Origin: Methylobacterium longum
GTDB lineage: Bacteria > Pseudomonadota > Alphaproteobacteria > Rhizobiales > Beijerinckiaceae
DNA length: 64,000 nt
NCBI RefSeq assembly: GCF_022179385.1
Contig: NZ_BPQS01000007.1
Location: forward strand, 1 to 64,000
Reading direction: 5' to 3'
Shown: in pieces, positions 36,711 to 46,897 of the stretch
Numbering within the stretch: the stretch's first letter is position 1
Layout of the letters: each line of letters starts with the position of its first letter
Position numbers and translations under genes: made by a program
The notes under the pieces: model-generated
The model's input: the letters and a program-made list of their open reading frames with translations, nothing else
What the model was told of the DNA's origin: nothing
Database searches by the model: none

Positions 36711-38300
36711 TTGCTTCAGTCTGGGAATGGGTTGCGGGCGCTGACCGGACGCCGGGTGGCGGTGGTGGGGGCCGGTCCGGGTGGGCTCGCGTCCGCCCTG
36801 CTGCTTGCGCGCGCCGGGATCCACGTCACGCTGTTCGAGAAGGACGCGCAGGTCGGCGGCCGGACCAAGACGGTCAAGGCTCCGGGTGGGTATCGATTCG
36901 ATATCGGCCCGACGTTCTTCCTCTATCCACAGATTCTTGCGGACATATTCGCGAGTTGCGGGGAGCGGCTGGAGGACCACGTCAAACTGGAGCGCCTCGA
37001 CCCGCAATACCACCTCGTCTTCGAGGGTCCGGACGGGATCTCGGGCACGATCCGCGCCACGGGCGACGTCGAACGCCTGGAGCGCGAGATCGCCGGGGTG
37101 GCCCCGGACGACGCGAAGAACGTCAAAGCCTTTTTCGCGGAGAACCGCACGAAGCTGAACTATTTCAAGCCCGTGCTTGAGCAGGCTTTCCACACGCTGC
37201 GGAGCATGGTGAGCCCGGCCATGCTGGCGGCCCTACCTCATCTGCATCCCGGCCGGAGCGTCGACCGCGACCTGAAGCGCTACTTCGCCGACCCGCGGGT
37301 GCGCCTCGCCTTCTCGTTCCAGACCAAGTACCTCGGGATGTCGCCGTTCCGGTGCCCGAGCCTGTTCACGATCCTGTCGTTCCTCGAATATGAGCACGGG
37401 GTCTACCACCCGGTCGGCGGCTGCGGCGCCGTCTCCGACGCCATGGCGGGCTTGGCCGGCCGCATGGGCGTCGACCTCCGGCTTAACACGAACGTCGAGC
37501 GCGTGCTGTTCGACGGCAAACGCGCCAGCGGCGTCGTGGCGGACGGCGAGACCTTCAACGCCGACGCGGTGCTGATCAACGGCGACTTCGCCAAGGTGGT
37601 CCGGGCCCTGGTGCCGGAGCGGCATCGTCCGCGCTGGCGCGACGCCAAGATCCAGAAGGCCCGGCTCTCCTGCTCGACCTTCATGCTCTACCTCGGGATC
37701 GAGGGGAACATGCCCGACAGCCTCGGGCACCACACGATCCTCCTGGCCGAGGGCTACGAGAAGAACATCCGTGAGATCACCGAGGGGACGCTGCCGATGC
37801 AGCCCTCCCTCTACGTGCAGCACGCCGGCTACACGGACGGCGGCATGGCGCCGCCCGGCCACACGGCCCTCTACGTGCTGGTGCCGGTGCCGAACCTGAA
37901 GGCCGGGATCGACTGGGCCGCCCTGCGCGAGACCTACCGCGCCCTGATCCTGGAACGCCTGAAGCTCCTGGGCCTCGGCGATATCGAATCCCGGATCCGC
38001 TACGAACGGATCATCGACCCCACCCAATGGGAGGAGGATTTCGCGGTCCACGAGGGCGCCACCTTCAACCTCGCCCACGACCTGATGCAGATGCTGTACT
38101 TCCGGCCGCACAACCGCTTCGGACCCGGGCTCTACATCGTCGGCGGCGGCACCCATCCGGGCTCCGGCCTGCCGGTGATCTACGAGGGTGCGCGCATCTC
38201 TGCCCGGCTTCTGATCGAGGAGCTGGCCGGCGCCCGCGCGGCCGCAACGGCCGGCATCCCCGAGACCGCGCCGCTCGCCACCTCCGGCGAAGCCTCGTGA
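36711..38300 (+). CDS. CrtN/CrtI-type carotenoid desaturase (first of two)
   Basis: The 529-residue FAD-dependent enzyme has the N-terminal dinucleotide motif [21 protein letters not shown] with [12 protein letters not shown] after it. It carries [13 protein letters not shown], the mid-protein [18 protein letters not shown], and the C-terminal family signature [21 protein letters not shown]. It should desaturate or oxidise a squalene- or phytoene-derived chain. Translation begins at TTG 36711 after a perfect AAGGAGG. Its stop overlaps the DUF2141 gene. In Methylobacterium-type organisms carotenoids are C30, so CrtN-like activity on (dehydro)squalene is more likely than C40 phytoene desaturation. 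This is inferred from lineage and cluster content. Confidence 0.88.
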   Translation: MLQSGNGLRALTGRRVAVVGAGPGGLASALLLARAGIHVTLFEKDAQVGGRTKTVKAPGGYRFDIGPTFFLYPQILADIFASCGERLEDHVKLERLDPQYHLVFEGPDGISGTIRATGDVERLEREIAGVAPDDAKNVKAFFAENRTKLNYFKPVLEQAFHTLRSMVSPAMLAALPHLHPGRSVDRDLKRYFADPRVRLAFSFQTKYLGMSPFRCPSLFTILSFLEYEHGVYHPVGGCGAVSDAMAGLAGRMGVDLRLNTNVERVLFDGKRASGVVADGETFNADAVLINGDFAKVVRALVPERHRPRWRDAKIQKARLSCSTFMLYLGIEGNMPDSLGHHTILLAEGYEKNIREITEGTLPMQPSLYVQHAGYTDGGMAPPGHTALYVLVPVPNLKAGIDWAALRETYRALILERLKLLGLGDIESRIRYERIIDPTQWEEDFAVHEGATFNLAHDLMQMLYFRPHNRFGPGLYIVGGGTHPGSGLPVIYEGARISARLLIEELAGARAAATAGIPETAPLATSGEAS

Positions 38301-38758
38301 CCGGGGCCCGGAGGGGCGGTCAGCACGCGACGGGTCGCCTCGCGCTCGCCGTGGCGGCCTCGCTGTGCGCCCTCGCCTTGCCGGTCGCGGCCGCGACCGT
38401 TCACGTCGAGGTGGACGGGATCGAGCCCGGCGGCGGCCAAGTGCGCGTGGCCCTGTGCCAGGGCGGGCTTTCGGAGGCGTCGTGCAGCCGCGGCGACGAC
38501 GCCCCGGCCTCGGCCGACCGGGCGCTGTTCACGTTCCGGGGCGTGGCGCCCGGGACCTACGCGGTGGCGGCCTACCAGGATGGCAACGGCAACGGCCGGC
38601 TCGACCGCACCGGCCTCGGCCTGCCGCTGGAGCCCTACGGATTCTCCGGGGGCATCGGCCGCCGGGGGCGGCCGGATTTCGCCGAGGCCGCGTTCGCCCT
38701 CCGGGATCCGGGTGTCGCCGTGCGGGTGCGTCTCGCGCGCGCCCTGCCGCGGCGGTGA
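38297..38758 (+). CDS. Exported DUF2141 protein
   Basis: The 153-residue protein has a signal peptide ([19 protein letters not shown]) and a DUF2141 beta-sandwich: VRVALCQGG, then [22 protein letters not shown] and [20 protein letters not shown] looks like a calcium-binding loop. GTG at 38297 overlaps the desaturase TGA by four bases. DUF2141 proteins are often found next to carotenoid or lipid export genes; the function is not known. Its coupling here implies a role linked to the pigment or its export. Confidence 0.82.
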   Translation: MTGARRGGQHATGRLALAVAASLCALALPVAAATVHVEVDGIEPGGGQVRVALCQGGLSEASCSRGDDAPASADRALFTFRGVAPGTYAVAAYQDGNGNGRLDRTGLGLPLEPYGFSGGIGRRGRPDFAEAAFALRDPGVAVRVRLARALPRR

Positions 38759-38762
38759 GACG

Positions 38763-39743
38763 ATGAGCGACCCCCTCGTCCGGATCGAGGGCGTCGACCT
38801 CGATCTCCGCGGGCGACGGGTGCTCGAGCAGGTCGACCTCGCCCTCGCCGCCGGCGAGACCCTGGCCCTGCTCGGACCCAACGGGGCCGGAAAATCCTCG
38901 CTGATGCGCCTCGTGGCGGGCCGGTTGGGACCGACCGCAGGATCCGTGCGCGTGGCGGGTGCCGATCCCCACCGGGAGGGCGGCGCTCGCCGCGCCATCG
39001 GCTGGGTGCCGCAGGAGATCGCCCTTTACCCGCGGCTGACCGTCTCGGAGAACCTCGGCGTGTTCGGGCAGCTCGCCGGCGTGCCCCGGCGCGACCGGAG
39101 GGCGGCGGTCGAGGCGGCGCTCGCGATGGCCGACATCGCCGACGTGGCGCGCCGCCCCGTCGGGGTCCTGTCGGGGGGGTACAAACGGCGGGTCAACATC
39201 GCGGCGAGCCTGATGAACCGGCCGCGCCTCGTCCTCCTCGACGAGCCGACGAGCGGCGTCGACCTCGCGGCCCGGGCGGCGATCCACGCGGTGCTCGACC
39301 GGCTCAAGGCGGCCGGGACGGCGATCCTCATCGCCACCCATGATTTCGGCGAAGCGGAGCGCCTCGCGACCCGGGTCGCCTTCCTGGCGCAGGGTCGCAT
39401 CGTGCGGGAGGGACGGCTCGCCGATCTCCTGGCGCAGCTGCGCGCGGGCGCGCCGGAGCGGGAGCTGGGCCTCGCCGTGCCGGCGGACGCCGCCGCCGAG
39501 GCGGTGCTGCGACGCGCCGGCTTCGCACCGGCCGAGGCGGACGGCCTGACGTGGCGCTCGGTGGAGCGCTCCGGCCTCGACGGCGCGGCCCTGCTCGGCG
39601 CCCTGCGGGCGCAGGGCGTGCCCGTCGCTGAGGTGCGGGTGCGCGCGCCGCGTCTGGAAGCGCTCTACCTCGACGCGCTCCGGCCGCGGGAGGTCACGGA
39701 CCGCGCCGCGCCGCCCCCGCGCCGCCTCGGATCCGCCCGGTGA
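38763..39743 (+). CDS. ABC transporter ATP-binding protein
   Basis: The 326-residue ATPase has Walker [11 protein letters not shown] (near residue 40), Q loop [13 protein letters not shown], signature [16 protein letters not shown], Walker [14 protein letters not shown] and the switch histidine in [11 protein letters not shown]. The C-terminal 90 residues are an ABC-2 exporter type regulatory extension. It is four bases after the DUF2141 gene and overlaps the permease gene, so all three form one operon. It should power export, possibly of carotenoid or another lipid. Confidence 0.9.
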   Translation: MSDPLVRIEGVDLDLRGRRVLEQVDLALAAGETLALLGPNGAGKSSLMRLVAGRLGPTAGSVRVAGADPHREGGARRAIGWVPQEIALYPRLTVSENLGVFGQLAGVPRRDRRAAVEAALAMADIADVARRPVGVLSGGYKRRVNIAASLMNRPRLVLLDEPTSGVDLAARAAIHAVLDRLKAAGTAILIATHDFGEAERLATRVAFLAQGRIVREGRLADLLAQLRAGAPERELGLAVPADAAAEAVLRRAGFAPAEADGLTWRSVERSGLDGAALLGALRAQGVPVAEVRVRAPRLEALYLDALRPREVTDRAAPPPRRLGSAR

Positions 39744-40948
39744 TCGGCGCCGCGTTCCGGGTCATGGCCTTGACCCTCATGCGCGACCGCGCTGCCCTGG
39801 TGATGGCCTTCGTCCTGCCGACCGTGATCTTCTCGATCTTCGCGGCGATCTTCTCCGGGGCGACCGGCGACCGGATCCGGATCCACCTGGGGCTGGCCGA
39901 TCTCGCGCAGACGGCCGCCACCGGCCGCCTCGCCGACGCGCTGGCGGCCGACGCGTCCCTGCGGGTCACGCGCCTGCCGGCAACGGGTCTCGCGGAGGTG
40001 GCGCGCGCCGTGCGCTCCGGCGAGGTCGACGTGGCGCTCGTCCTGCGCGGCGACCTGATCGCGGCCCCCGCGGCCGCGGCATCCGCGCCCGCAAGCCAGC
40101 CGGTGGTCCTGGTCGAGAATCCCGCCAAGGCTCTCGCGACGCCGATCGCGCTGGGCCAGCTCCAGCGCGTTCTGAACGAGGCGCTGCCCGACGTGGTCCT
40201 GTCCCGCATCGTCGCCGACGTGGAGCGGACCGGGAAGATCGGGGCGGACGAGCGCCGCTTTCTCGACGAGGCCTTCGCGGAGCAGCGCGCGAAGAAGGAA
40301 CCGTTCAGCTTCGCCGACATGGTCGAGCGGCGCAGCACCGCCGCCGGCAGCGGCAACGCGCGGGTGAGTTACTACGCGGGGGCGATCACGGCCGTCTTCC
40401 TGCTGTTCGCCGCCATGCAGGGGGGGATGTCCCTGGTCGAGGAGCGGGAGACCGGCCTCGCCGAGCGGCTGATGGCGGGGCCGGGCGGCCTGCCGGTCGT
40501 CGTGCTGGGCAAGTTCGGCTTCCTGACCGTGCAGGGCGTCGTCCAGGCCGGCCTAATCTTCCTGGCCGCCGCGCTCCTGTACGGTGTCGAGATCGGGCCG
40601 CACTGGCCGGCGTTCCTGGCGGCCTGCCTGCTGGTCTCCGCGATGGCGGCGGGCCTTGCCCTCGCCGCCTGCGCCCTCGCCGCCTCGCGCCAGCAGGCTC
40701 ACCTCGCTTCGACCTTCGGCGTGCTGCTGCTCTCGGCCGTGGGCGGCTCGATGGTGCCCCGGTTCCTGATGCCGCCGTGGCTGCAACAGGCGGGCTGGCT
40801 CACTCCCAACGCCTGGGCGATCGAGGCCTATCAGAGCGCCCTGGGCGAGGGCTTCGCCGCCGCGGCGCCGGCACTGGCGGTGCTGGGGGCGTTGACCCTC
40901 GGGGGGCTGGGCTTCGCCCTGGCGCTGGCGGCGCGACGGACCGCCTGA
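39740..40948 (+). CDS. ABC-2 type transporter permease
   Basis: The 402-residue protein has an N-terminal helix ([21 protein letters not shown]), a large extracytoplasmic domain (about residues 45-205) and a bundle of five helices from about 210 to 398. The last part includes [31 protein letters not shown], the typical ABC-2 permease segment. GTG at 39740 overlaps the ATPase stop by four bases. Architecture matches exporters such as YhhJ/NatB types. Confidence 0.88.
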   Translation: MIGAAFRVMALTLMRDRAALVMAFVLPTVIFSIFAAIFSGATGDRIRIHLGLADLAQTAATGRLADALAADASLRVTRLPATGLAEVARAVRSGEVDVALVLRGDLIAAPAAAASAPASQPVVLVENPAKALATPIALGQLQRVLNEALPDVVLSRIVADVERTGKIGADERRFLDEAFAEQRAKKEPFSFADMVERRSTAAGSGNARVSYYAGAITAVFLLFAAMQGGMSLVEERETGLAERLMAGPGGLPVVVLGKFGFLTVQGVVQAGLIFLAAALLYGVEIGPHWPAFLAACLLVSAMAAGLALAACALAASRQQAHLASTFGVLLLSAVGGSMVPRFLMPPWLQQAGWLTPNAWAIEAYQSALGEGFAAAAPALAVLGALTLGGLGFALALAARRTA

Positions 40949-41052
40949 GCCGGGACGCATCGGCTCCGCGACGATCCGCGCCGTTTCCGCGCGCGTAAGC
41001 GCGCCGACATACGGACAGCGCGCCGCTTCGAACCTGCTCTACGGAAAGCCCA

Positions 41053-41895
41053 ATGCTCCGCCTGCTCATCGCCGACGGCAACGACCGTGCGGCCCGTGAT
41101 CGGCACGTCGCCGCCACCGGCCGCACCTCGGCCGAGTCCTACGCGGCGGTGGTGCGGGATCTCGTCCCCGAGACCGCCTGCCGCCTCGTCAACCCGGCCG
41201 ATGCCGACGCGAACCTGCCGGCCGGCCTGTCGGATTTCGACGGGCTGATCTTCACCGGATCGACCCTCAAGGTCGGCGAAGGCACGCCCGAAGTGACGCG
41301 GCAGCTCGACCTGATGCGGTCGGCCCTGGAGGCGGGTCTGCCGGTCTTCGGCTCGTGCTGGGGCGTGCAGGTCGCCGCCACCGTGGCCGGCGGCAAGGCT
41401 GCCGCGAACCCGCGCGGGCCGGAATACGGGTTCGCCCGGGCGATCAGTCCGACCGAGGAGGGCCGCACGCATCCGCTGCTCGCCGGGCGTCCGGCCTCGT
41501 GGGACGCGCCGGCGATCCATTCGGACGCCGTGCTGCAGCCCCCGGCCGGCGCCCGCGTACTGGCCGGGAACCGAATCCTGGGCATCCAGGCTCTGGAGAT
41601 CCGGCACGGCGCCGGGTGGTTCTGGGGCACCCAGTACCATCCGGAACTTGATCTCGACGATCTCGCCGCCATGCTGCGCCTCTGCGAAACCGCGATCGTG
41701 GAGGCGGGCCTCGCCGAGGATCCAGCGGGCGTGTCGGGCTACGCGGACGAGATCGTGGCCCTGAAGGGGGACGACCCGGAGGCGGCCCGCCGTCTCGCAT
41801 GGCGCCACGGCCTTGGCCCGGAGGTGCTCGAAGCGGATCTGCGCCGCCGGGAAATCGGCAACTTCCTGGCGCGCCTGTCCACAGGCGAAGCCTGA
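41053..41895 (+). CDS. Class I glutamine amidotransferase (GMP synthase-like)
   Basis: The 280-residue protein has the triad of class I amidotransferases: nucleophile cysteine in VFGSCWGVQVAA (about residue 101) and the H-x-E pair in GTQYHPELDLDD (about residues 196-198), with LIFTGSTLKVGEG as the oxyanion-side loop. A C-terminal extension of about 70 residues is present. It resembles stand-alone GMP synthase-like amidotransferases of unknown acceptor. Its place inside the carotenoid-type cluster may be incidental. Confidence 0.82.
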   Translation: MLRLLIADGNDRAARDRHVAATGRTSAESYAAVVRDLVPETACRLVNPADADANLPAGLSDFDGLIFTGSTLKVGEGTPEVTRQLDLMRSALEAGLPVFGSCWGVQVAATVAGGKAAANPRGPEYGFARAISPTEEGRTHPLLAGRPASWDAPAIHSDAVLQPPAGARVLAGNRILGIQALEIRHGAGWFWGTQYHPELDLDDLAAMLRLCETAIVEAGLAEDPAGVSGYADEIVALKGDDPEAARRLAWRHGLGPEVLEADLRRREIGNFLARLSTGEA

Positions 41896-41999
41896 TCGGC
41901 CGCTGCCGCGACCGGGTGGCGCGTTGACCGGGCCGGCCCCGCGTCTAGCTTCGCTCTCGTGGGCCACGTTCGAGAGGGCCTCGGGAGCGATCCAGCAGG

Positions 42000-43529
42000 A
42001 TGAGCCAGGATTCCACGGTCGCCGTCATCGGCAGCGGGCTCGGCGGACTCGCGGCCGCGTGCGTGGCCGCCGCGCGGGGCCACCGCGTGACGGTCTACGA
42101 CAAGAACGGCTGGCTCGGCGGCAAGGCGGCGGTGCTGCACGAGGGTGGCTTCCGCTTCGACATGGGCCCGACGATCCTGACCGTGCCGCGCGTGCTGGAG
42201 CGAATCTTCGCCGAGGCCGGCCGCTCAGTCCACGACTACATGGACCTGCGCCGCCTCGACCCCCAGTGGCGCTGCTTCTTCGATGACGGCACCCACATCG
42301 ACCTGATGCAGGATGTCGAGCGGATGGCCGGCGACATGGAGCGCTTCGCCCCCGGCACCGGCGAGGGCTACAAGAAGTTCCTGTCCATCTCGGAGCATCT
42401 GCACGGCGTCTCGGAGAAGTTCTTTTTCTGGAAGCCCGTCGAGGACCTGTTCGATACGATCAACATCCGCGCCAACATGAATCCCGGCACGCTGCGGGAC
42501 GTCCTGTCCCTACGCATGCACGCCTCGGTCGCCAGCACCATCCGCGGCAAGGTGAAGGATGCGCGTCTGGCGCAGATGCTCGACCATTTCGTGCAGTATG
42601 TCGGCTCCTCGCCCTACGGCGCGCCGGCGGTCCTCTGCGCCATCGCACACATGCAGACGGCAGACGGCGTCTGGTACCCGATGGGCGGGACCCGCGCCGT
42701 GGCGGAGGGGCTGGCGAAGCTCGCCCAGGAACTCGGCGCCACCTGCAGGACCGACACGGAGGTCACGGGGATCGAGACCGCCAACGGCGCGGTCCGCGGC
42801 GTGCGCACCGCCGCGGGCGTGACGCCCTTCGACGCGGTGATCTCCAACATGGATTCGGTGCGCACCTACCGGGAACTCGTCGGGGGCGATGCCGCCAAGG
42901 CCTACGCGAAGAAGAACCCCGAGCCGGCCTGTTCGGGCGTGGTGCTCTACCTCGGTCTGAACAAGCGCTACGAGCACCTGAACCACCACGACTTCGTCTT
43001 CTCCCGCGATCCCGAGGAAGAGTTCGACTACATCTACAACAAGGGCGAGCCGGCCCCGGACCCGACCGCCTACCTGGCGGCGCCCTCCTCGACGGATCCG
43101 AGCGTGGCACCGGAGGGCGGCGAGGCGCTCTACGTCCTGGTGCACACCCCCTACCTTCGGCCGCATCACGATTGGCGTCCGGACGGACCGCTGTTCCAGA
43201 ACTACCGCCGGACGATCCTCGAGAAGCTCAAGCGCACCGGCGGCATGCCGGACCTGGAGGAGCGCATCGTGGTGGAGCGCCACCTGACGCCCCAGGACAT
43301 CCACGAGCGCTATCGCGTGCTGAACGGCGCGATCTACGGGCTCGCCTCACACGGGCGGGTGATGGGGGCGTTCAAGCCCGGCAACCGCTCGCGGCAGGTC
43401 CGCGGCCTCTATCTCGCCGGCGGCGCCGCCCATCCGGGGCCCGGCATGCCGATGGTGATGATGTCCGGCTGGATCGCCGCCGACGCGCACGACCAGGACG
43501 CACGCGGCGCCCTGCGCGCCTCGGCGTGA
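42000..43529 (+). CDS. CrtN/CrtI-type carotenoid desaturase or oxidase (second of two)
   Basis: The 509-residue flavoprotein has VAVIGSGLGGLAAACVAAARG, DKNGWLGGKAAV, FRFDMGPTILTVP, the mid-protein GVWYPMGGTRAVAEGLAKL and C-terminal GLYLAGGAAHPGPGMPMVMMSG. It is about a third identical in pattern to the first enzyme rather than a recent duplicate. By analogy with C30 pathways, one of the pair could desaturate and the other could oxidise or further desaturate; which does which cannot be told from sequence. Its stop overlaps the acyltransferase start by four bases. Confidence 0.88.
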   Translation: MSQDSTVAVIGSGLGGLAAACVAAARGHRVTVYDKNGWLGGKAAVLHEGGFRFDMGPTILTVPRVLERIFAEAGRSVHDYMDLRRLDPQWRCFFDDGTHIDLMQDVERMAGDMERFAPGTGEGYKKFLSISEHLHGVSEKFFFWKPVEDLFDTINIRANMNPGTLRDVLSLRMHASVASTIRGKVKDARLAQMLDHFVQYVGSSPYGAPAVLCAIAHMQTADGVWYPMGGTRAVAEGLAKLAQELGATCRTDTEVTGIETANGAVRGVRTAAGVTPFDAVISNMDSVRTYRELVGGDAAKAYAKKNPEPACSGVVLYLGLNKRYEHLNHHDFVFSRDPEEEFDYIYNKGEPAPDPTAYLAAPSSTDPSVAPEGGEALYVLVHTPYLRPHHDWRPDGPLFQNYRRTILEKLKRTGGMPDLEERIVVERHLTPQDIHERYRVLNGAIYGLASHGRVMGAFKPGNRSRQVRGLYLAGGAAHPGPGMPMVMMSGWIAADAHDQDARGALRASA

Positions 43530-44374
43530 CAGCCGCGCAACCCTCCCCTCCCCCGACCGGCGGGGCGGGGCGACGTTCGCCCCTGCCACCTGTCTCCCCC
43601 ACGATCCGCACTTTCATGGTGGCGTGGTTCGAGCGCTACCTGCACCGTCACCTCGACGCCCTGCGCCTGCCGTTGTGGAGCACGCCGCCGGCCGCCGACC
43701 ATCCCGGCCCGATCGTCGTCTACAGCAACCACCCCGCGTGGTGGGACGCGGCCCTGATCATCGTGCTGGCGGGGCGGCTCTATCCGTCGCGGATCAGCCG
43801 CGCGCCCTTCGACGCGGCCATGCTGGCGCGCTACCGCATCTTCGAGCGGATCGGCGCCTTCGGGGTCGATCTCGAAAGCCCGCGCGGCGCCGCGCAGTTC
43901 CTGGCCGCCGCCCGATCCATCCTCGCGACGTCCGACGGCATGCTCTGGATCACCGCGCAGGGCCGCTTCGCCGACGCGCGTGCGAGGCCGCTCGACCTGC
44001 GGCCCGGCGTGGCGCGGCTCGCCGAGATCGCACCGGACGCCCTGTTCGTCCCGCTGGCGGTCGAGTACGCCTTCTGGGACGAGCGCGGCGCCGGGGCCTT
44101 CGCGGCCTTCGGGGCCGGCATCGCCGCCGCGGAGATCGCCGCCCTGCCGCGAGCGGACCGGCTCGCACGCCTCGAACTCGATCTGACTGCAACCCTGGAC
44201 CGGCTCAGCGCCGACGTGATCAGCCGGGAGCCGGAACGTTTCCGCGCCCTGGTCACGGGCCGGAAGGGCGTCGGAGGGATCTACGACCTGTGGCGACGCC
44301 TCGCGGCGCGGCTCTCCGGGCGCCGCTTCGATCCGGCTCACCGGGCGCCGAACCGATCCGGTCCCACCGCATGA
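43526..44374 (+). CDS. Lysophospholipid/glycerol acyltransferase-family protein
   Basis: The 282-residue protein (GTG at 43526; ATG at 43616 is an alternative) contains the acyltransferase H-x4-D motif in YSNHPAWWDAALI (about residue 65). ISRAPFDAAML and an EGxR-like motif in WITAQGRFAD follow, with Q in place of E. Translational coupling to the second desaturase, followed by a glycosyltransferase, matches the acylation step of staphyloxanthin-type pathways (CrtO analog). Hence it may acylate the sugar of a carotenoid glycoside. The role is inferred. Confidence 0.83.
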   Translation: MTAAQPSPPPTGGAGRRSPLPPVSPTIRTFMVAWFERYLHRHLDALRLPLWSTPPAADHPGPIVVYSNHPAWWDAALIIVLAGRLYPSRISRAPFDAAMLARYRIFERIGAFGVDLESPRGAAQFLAAARSILATSDGMLWITAQGRFADARARPLDLRPGVARLAEIAPDALFVPLAVEYAFWDERGAGAFAAFGAGIAAAEIAALPRADRLARLELDLTATLDRLSADVISREPERFRALVTGRKGVGGIYDLWRRLAARLSGRRFDPAHRAPNRSGPTA

Positions 44375-44441
44375 CCTCTTCCACTCGCTCTCGTCCGCGT
44401 GCGATGCCGGGAGCCGGCGGCGCCTCACCCAAGGCCGGAGC

Positions 44442-45587
44442 ATGACCGATTCGTTCACCGCGATTCCGACCGCGCTGGCGCTGCTGTGCCTGATCGCGGC
44501 GCTGCTCCCGGCGGTGCTGGCCGCCGTGAACCTCTCGGTCCTGCGCCGGCCCGCACCGCAGGACGATCCCGATCTCGTCTCGATCCTGATTCCGGCGCGG
44601 AACGAGGCCGGCAACATCGCCGAGACCGTGCGGGCGGCCCTCGCCAGCACCGGCGTGCCCGTGGAGGTGATCGTCGGCGACGACCATTCGACGGACGCGA
44701 CGCCGGAGATCGTCCGCGCGATCGGCGACCCGCGCCTGCGCCTCGTATCGGTTCCGACGCTGCCCGAAGGCTGGACGGGCAAGAACCACGCCTGCAGCCA
44801 CATGGCCGGGTCGGCCGCCGGCCGGCACCTGCTGTTCATCGACGCCGACGTGCGTCTGGTACCGGAGGCGGCGTCCTGCCTCGCCGCGCAGGCGCGCCGC
44901 ACCGGGGCGGCCCTGGTCAGCGGCGTGCCGCGCCAGCGCACCGAGACCGTCGGCGAGATGCTGACCGTGCCGATGATCGACTTCCTGCTCCTCGGCTACC
45001 TGCCCGTCCTCCTGATGCGCCGCCTGCGCGATCCGTCCCTCGGCGCGGCCTGCGGACAGCTCATCCTGATCGACCGCGCAGCCTATGAGGCGACCGGCGG
45101 CCACGGTGCGATCCGCATGTCCCTGCACGACGGCGTGCGGTTGCCGCGGCTGTTCCGCGCCGCCGGCTACAGGACCGAGCTCGTCGCGGCGGCAACGCTG
45201 GCCACGTGCCGGATGTACGAGGGCTTCGCCCAGGCCTGGGCGGGCTTCTCCAAGAACGCGCACGAGGGCATGGCGACGCCCCGCGCCCTGCCGGTCTGGA
45301 CCCTGCTGCTCGGCTGCGGCCAAGTCCTGCCACCGCTCCTCGTCCTGGCCGGCCTGTGCGGGCTGATCCCAACCCCGGCCCTCGTTGCCGCCGCGCTCGC
45401 CCTCCTCCTCGCGCTCGCGACCCGGACGGCAATCACCCTGGCGGTGCGGGCGCCGCTGGCGACGATCCCGCTCCATCCGGTCGCGGTCTTGGTCGCCCTG
45501 GCGATCCAGTGGAACGTCCTGCTACGCCGGGAGCGCGCCGGCGCGGCCACCTGGAAGGGCCGGAGCTATCCGGTGAGCGGCGCCTGA
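44442..45587 (+). CDS. Family 2 glycosyltransferase (CrtQ- or HpnB-like)
   Basis: The 381-residue membrane-associated enzyme starts with a helix (LALLCLIAALLPAVLAAVNL). It has the GT2 core LVSILIPARNEAGNIAE, the D residue in VIVGDDHSTDATPEI, GWTGKNHACSHMA, the D-x-D motif LLFIDADVRL and later helices near the C-terminus. CrtQ glycosylates diaponeurosporenoic acid in staphylococci; the related HpnB group is hopanoid-associated. Given the neighbours, a carotenoid glycosyltransferase is the better guess. It ends the rightward cluster. Confidence 0.83.
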   Translation: MTDSFTAIPTALALLCLIAALLPAVLAAVNLSVLRRPAPQDDPDLVSILIPARNEAGNIAETVRAALASTGVPVEVIVGDDHSTDATPEIVRAIGDPRLRLVSVPTLPEGWTGKNHACSHMAGSAAGRHLLFIDADVRLVPEAASCLAAQARRTGAALVSGVPRQRTETVGEMLTVPMIDFLLLGYLPVLLMRRLRDPSLGAACGQLILIDRAAYEATGGHGAIRMSLHDGVRLPRLFRAAGYRTELVAAATLATCRMYEGFAQAWAGFSKNAHEGMATPRALPVWTLLLGCGQVLPPLLVLAGLCGLIPTPALVAAALALLLALATRTAITLAVRAPLATIPLHPVAVLVALAIQWNVLLRRERAGAATWKGRSYPVSGA

Positions 45588-45632
45588 GAGGGGGGCCGAT
45601 CCGCCGCTTGCCCCCGCCCCCGCATCGGCCGG

Positions 45633-45986
45633 TCAGGCTTCCTGAACCGGCGAGCCGTTCGACGCACCGGCCCCCGTCTCCGCCAGGATCCAGGCCGCCG
45701 TGTCGGCATCCGCGCCCGCAACCGGCAGGTGCAGGATGATCGGCGTCTCGTAGGGATGGCGCGCCTTCAGGGCCGCCGACAGCGCGTCGGCGAGACCCTC
45801 GCGGCTCTTGAGGATCGCCGCGACCTCCTCGCCCCGCGCCACGGTGCCCTGCCAGCTGTAGACCGAGTGCATCCCGGGCAACACGTTGATGCAGGCGACG
45901 AGCCGCTCGCGGACCAGGGCTTCGCCGATATTGAGGGCCGAGGCGAGGTCGGGAAAGGTGGTGTAGACGAGGAGCGGACGCTCCAT
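45633..45986 (-). CDS. cutA: Divalent-ion tolerance protein CutA
   Basis: The 117-residue protein is a CutA1-fold trimer-forming protein: VYTTFPDLASALNIGEALV, RLVACINVLPGMHSVYSWQG, EEVAAILKSRE, ALKARHPYETPIILHLPV. These cover the whole family profile. The function is loosely tied to copper or other ion tolerance, and CutA proteins are very stable. It converges with the glycosyltransferase gene. Confidence 0.92.
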   Translation of the reverse strand: MERPLLVYTTFPDLASALNIGEALVRERLVACINVLPGMHSVYSWQGTVARGEEVAAILKSREGLADALSAALKARHPYETPIILHLPVAGADADTAAWILAETGAGASNGSPVQEA

Positions 45987-46129
45987 GCTATGCCTCCGGG
46001 TGCGCGGGTGTCTCGGGAGTGAGGCGCAGGCCGGGCCTGGACGTCAACCGGGCGGTTCGCTCAACAGACTGGAGCCGTGACGTGAACGCCGACGCGACCC
46101 CGACGCGCCCGCCTGGCTGCGCCTGAGCG

Positions 46130-46897
46130 ATGCCGCGCTTCAAGAAGATCGCCTTCGTGGCGAGCCCCACCGGCTACGCCCGCGAAGCCGCCGCCGCCCT
46201 GATGCGGCGCTACGACCACGTCCCGCCCGAGGAGGCGGACGTCGTGATCGCTCTCGGTGGCGACGGTCTGATGCTCCAGGTCCTCCATCGGTTCATGGAT
46301 CACCCGAAGCCGATCTACGGGATGAACCGCGGCACGGTCGGCTTCATGATGAACGAGTTTCGGGACGACGATCTCCTGGAACACTTGGAGAGCGCCCAGC
46401 GCAGCGTCATCCACCCGCTGATCATGGACGTGCTCGACACCGAGGGCCGCTCCCATCGGGCGCGGGCGATCAACGAGGTCTATCTGCTGCGCCAGACGCA
46501 TCAGACCGCCAAGCTGAAGATCGCCGTCGACGGGAACGTGCGTCTCGATCTGCTGATCGCCGACGGCGTGCTGGTCGCCACCGCGGCCGGCTCCACGGCC
46601 TACAACCTGTCGGTCGGGGGCCCGATCCTACCTCTCGACGCCAAGTTGCTGGCGCTGACCCCCATCTCGGCCTTCCGGCCCCGCCGCTGGCGCGGTGCAC
46701 TGCTGCCGGATTATGCCCGGATCCGGATCGACGTCCTGGACGCCCCCCATCGCCCCGTGGCGGCGGTGGCCGACCACACCGAGTTCCGCCGGGTCTGCAC
46801 GGTCGAAACGTCGCTCGACCGCGCCACCGAACTGGTCCTGCTGCACGATCCGGGACACAGCCTGGACGAGCGCATCCTGCGCGAGCAGTTCGGTTGA
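46130..46897 (+). CDS. nadK: NAD kinase
   Basis: The 255-residue enzyme makes NADP from NAD. It has the catalytic GGDG motif in VIALGGDGLMLQVLHRF, the NRGTVGFMMNEF segment, INEVYLLR and the glycine-rich ATAAGSTAYNLSVGGPI loop. It is of the short type usual in Alphaproteobacteria. The stop overlaps the GNAT gene start. Confidence 0.94.
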   Translation: MPRFKKIAFVASPTGYAREAAAALMRRYDHVPPEEADVVIALGGDGLMLQVLHRFMDHPKPIYGMNRGTVGFMMNEFRDDDLLEHLESAQRSVIHPLIMDVLDTEGRSHRARAINEVYLLRQTHQTAKLKIAVDGNVRLDLLIADGVLVATAAGSTAYNLSVGGPILPLDAKLLALTPISAFRPRRWRGALLPDYARIRIDVLDAPHRPVAAVADHTEFRRVCTVETSLDRATELVLLHDPGHSLDERILREQFG

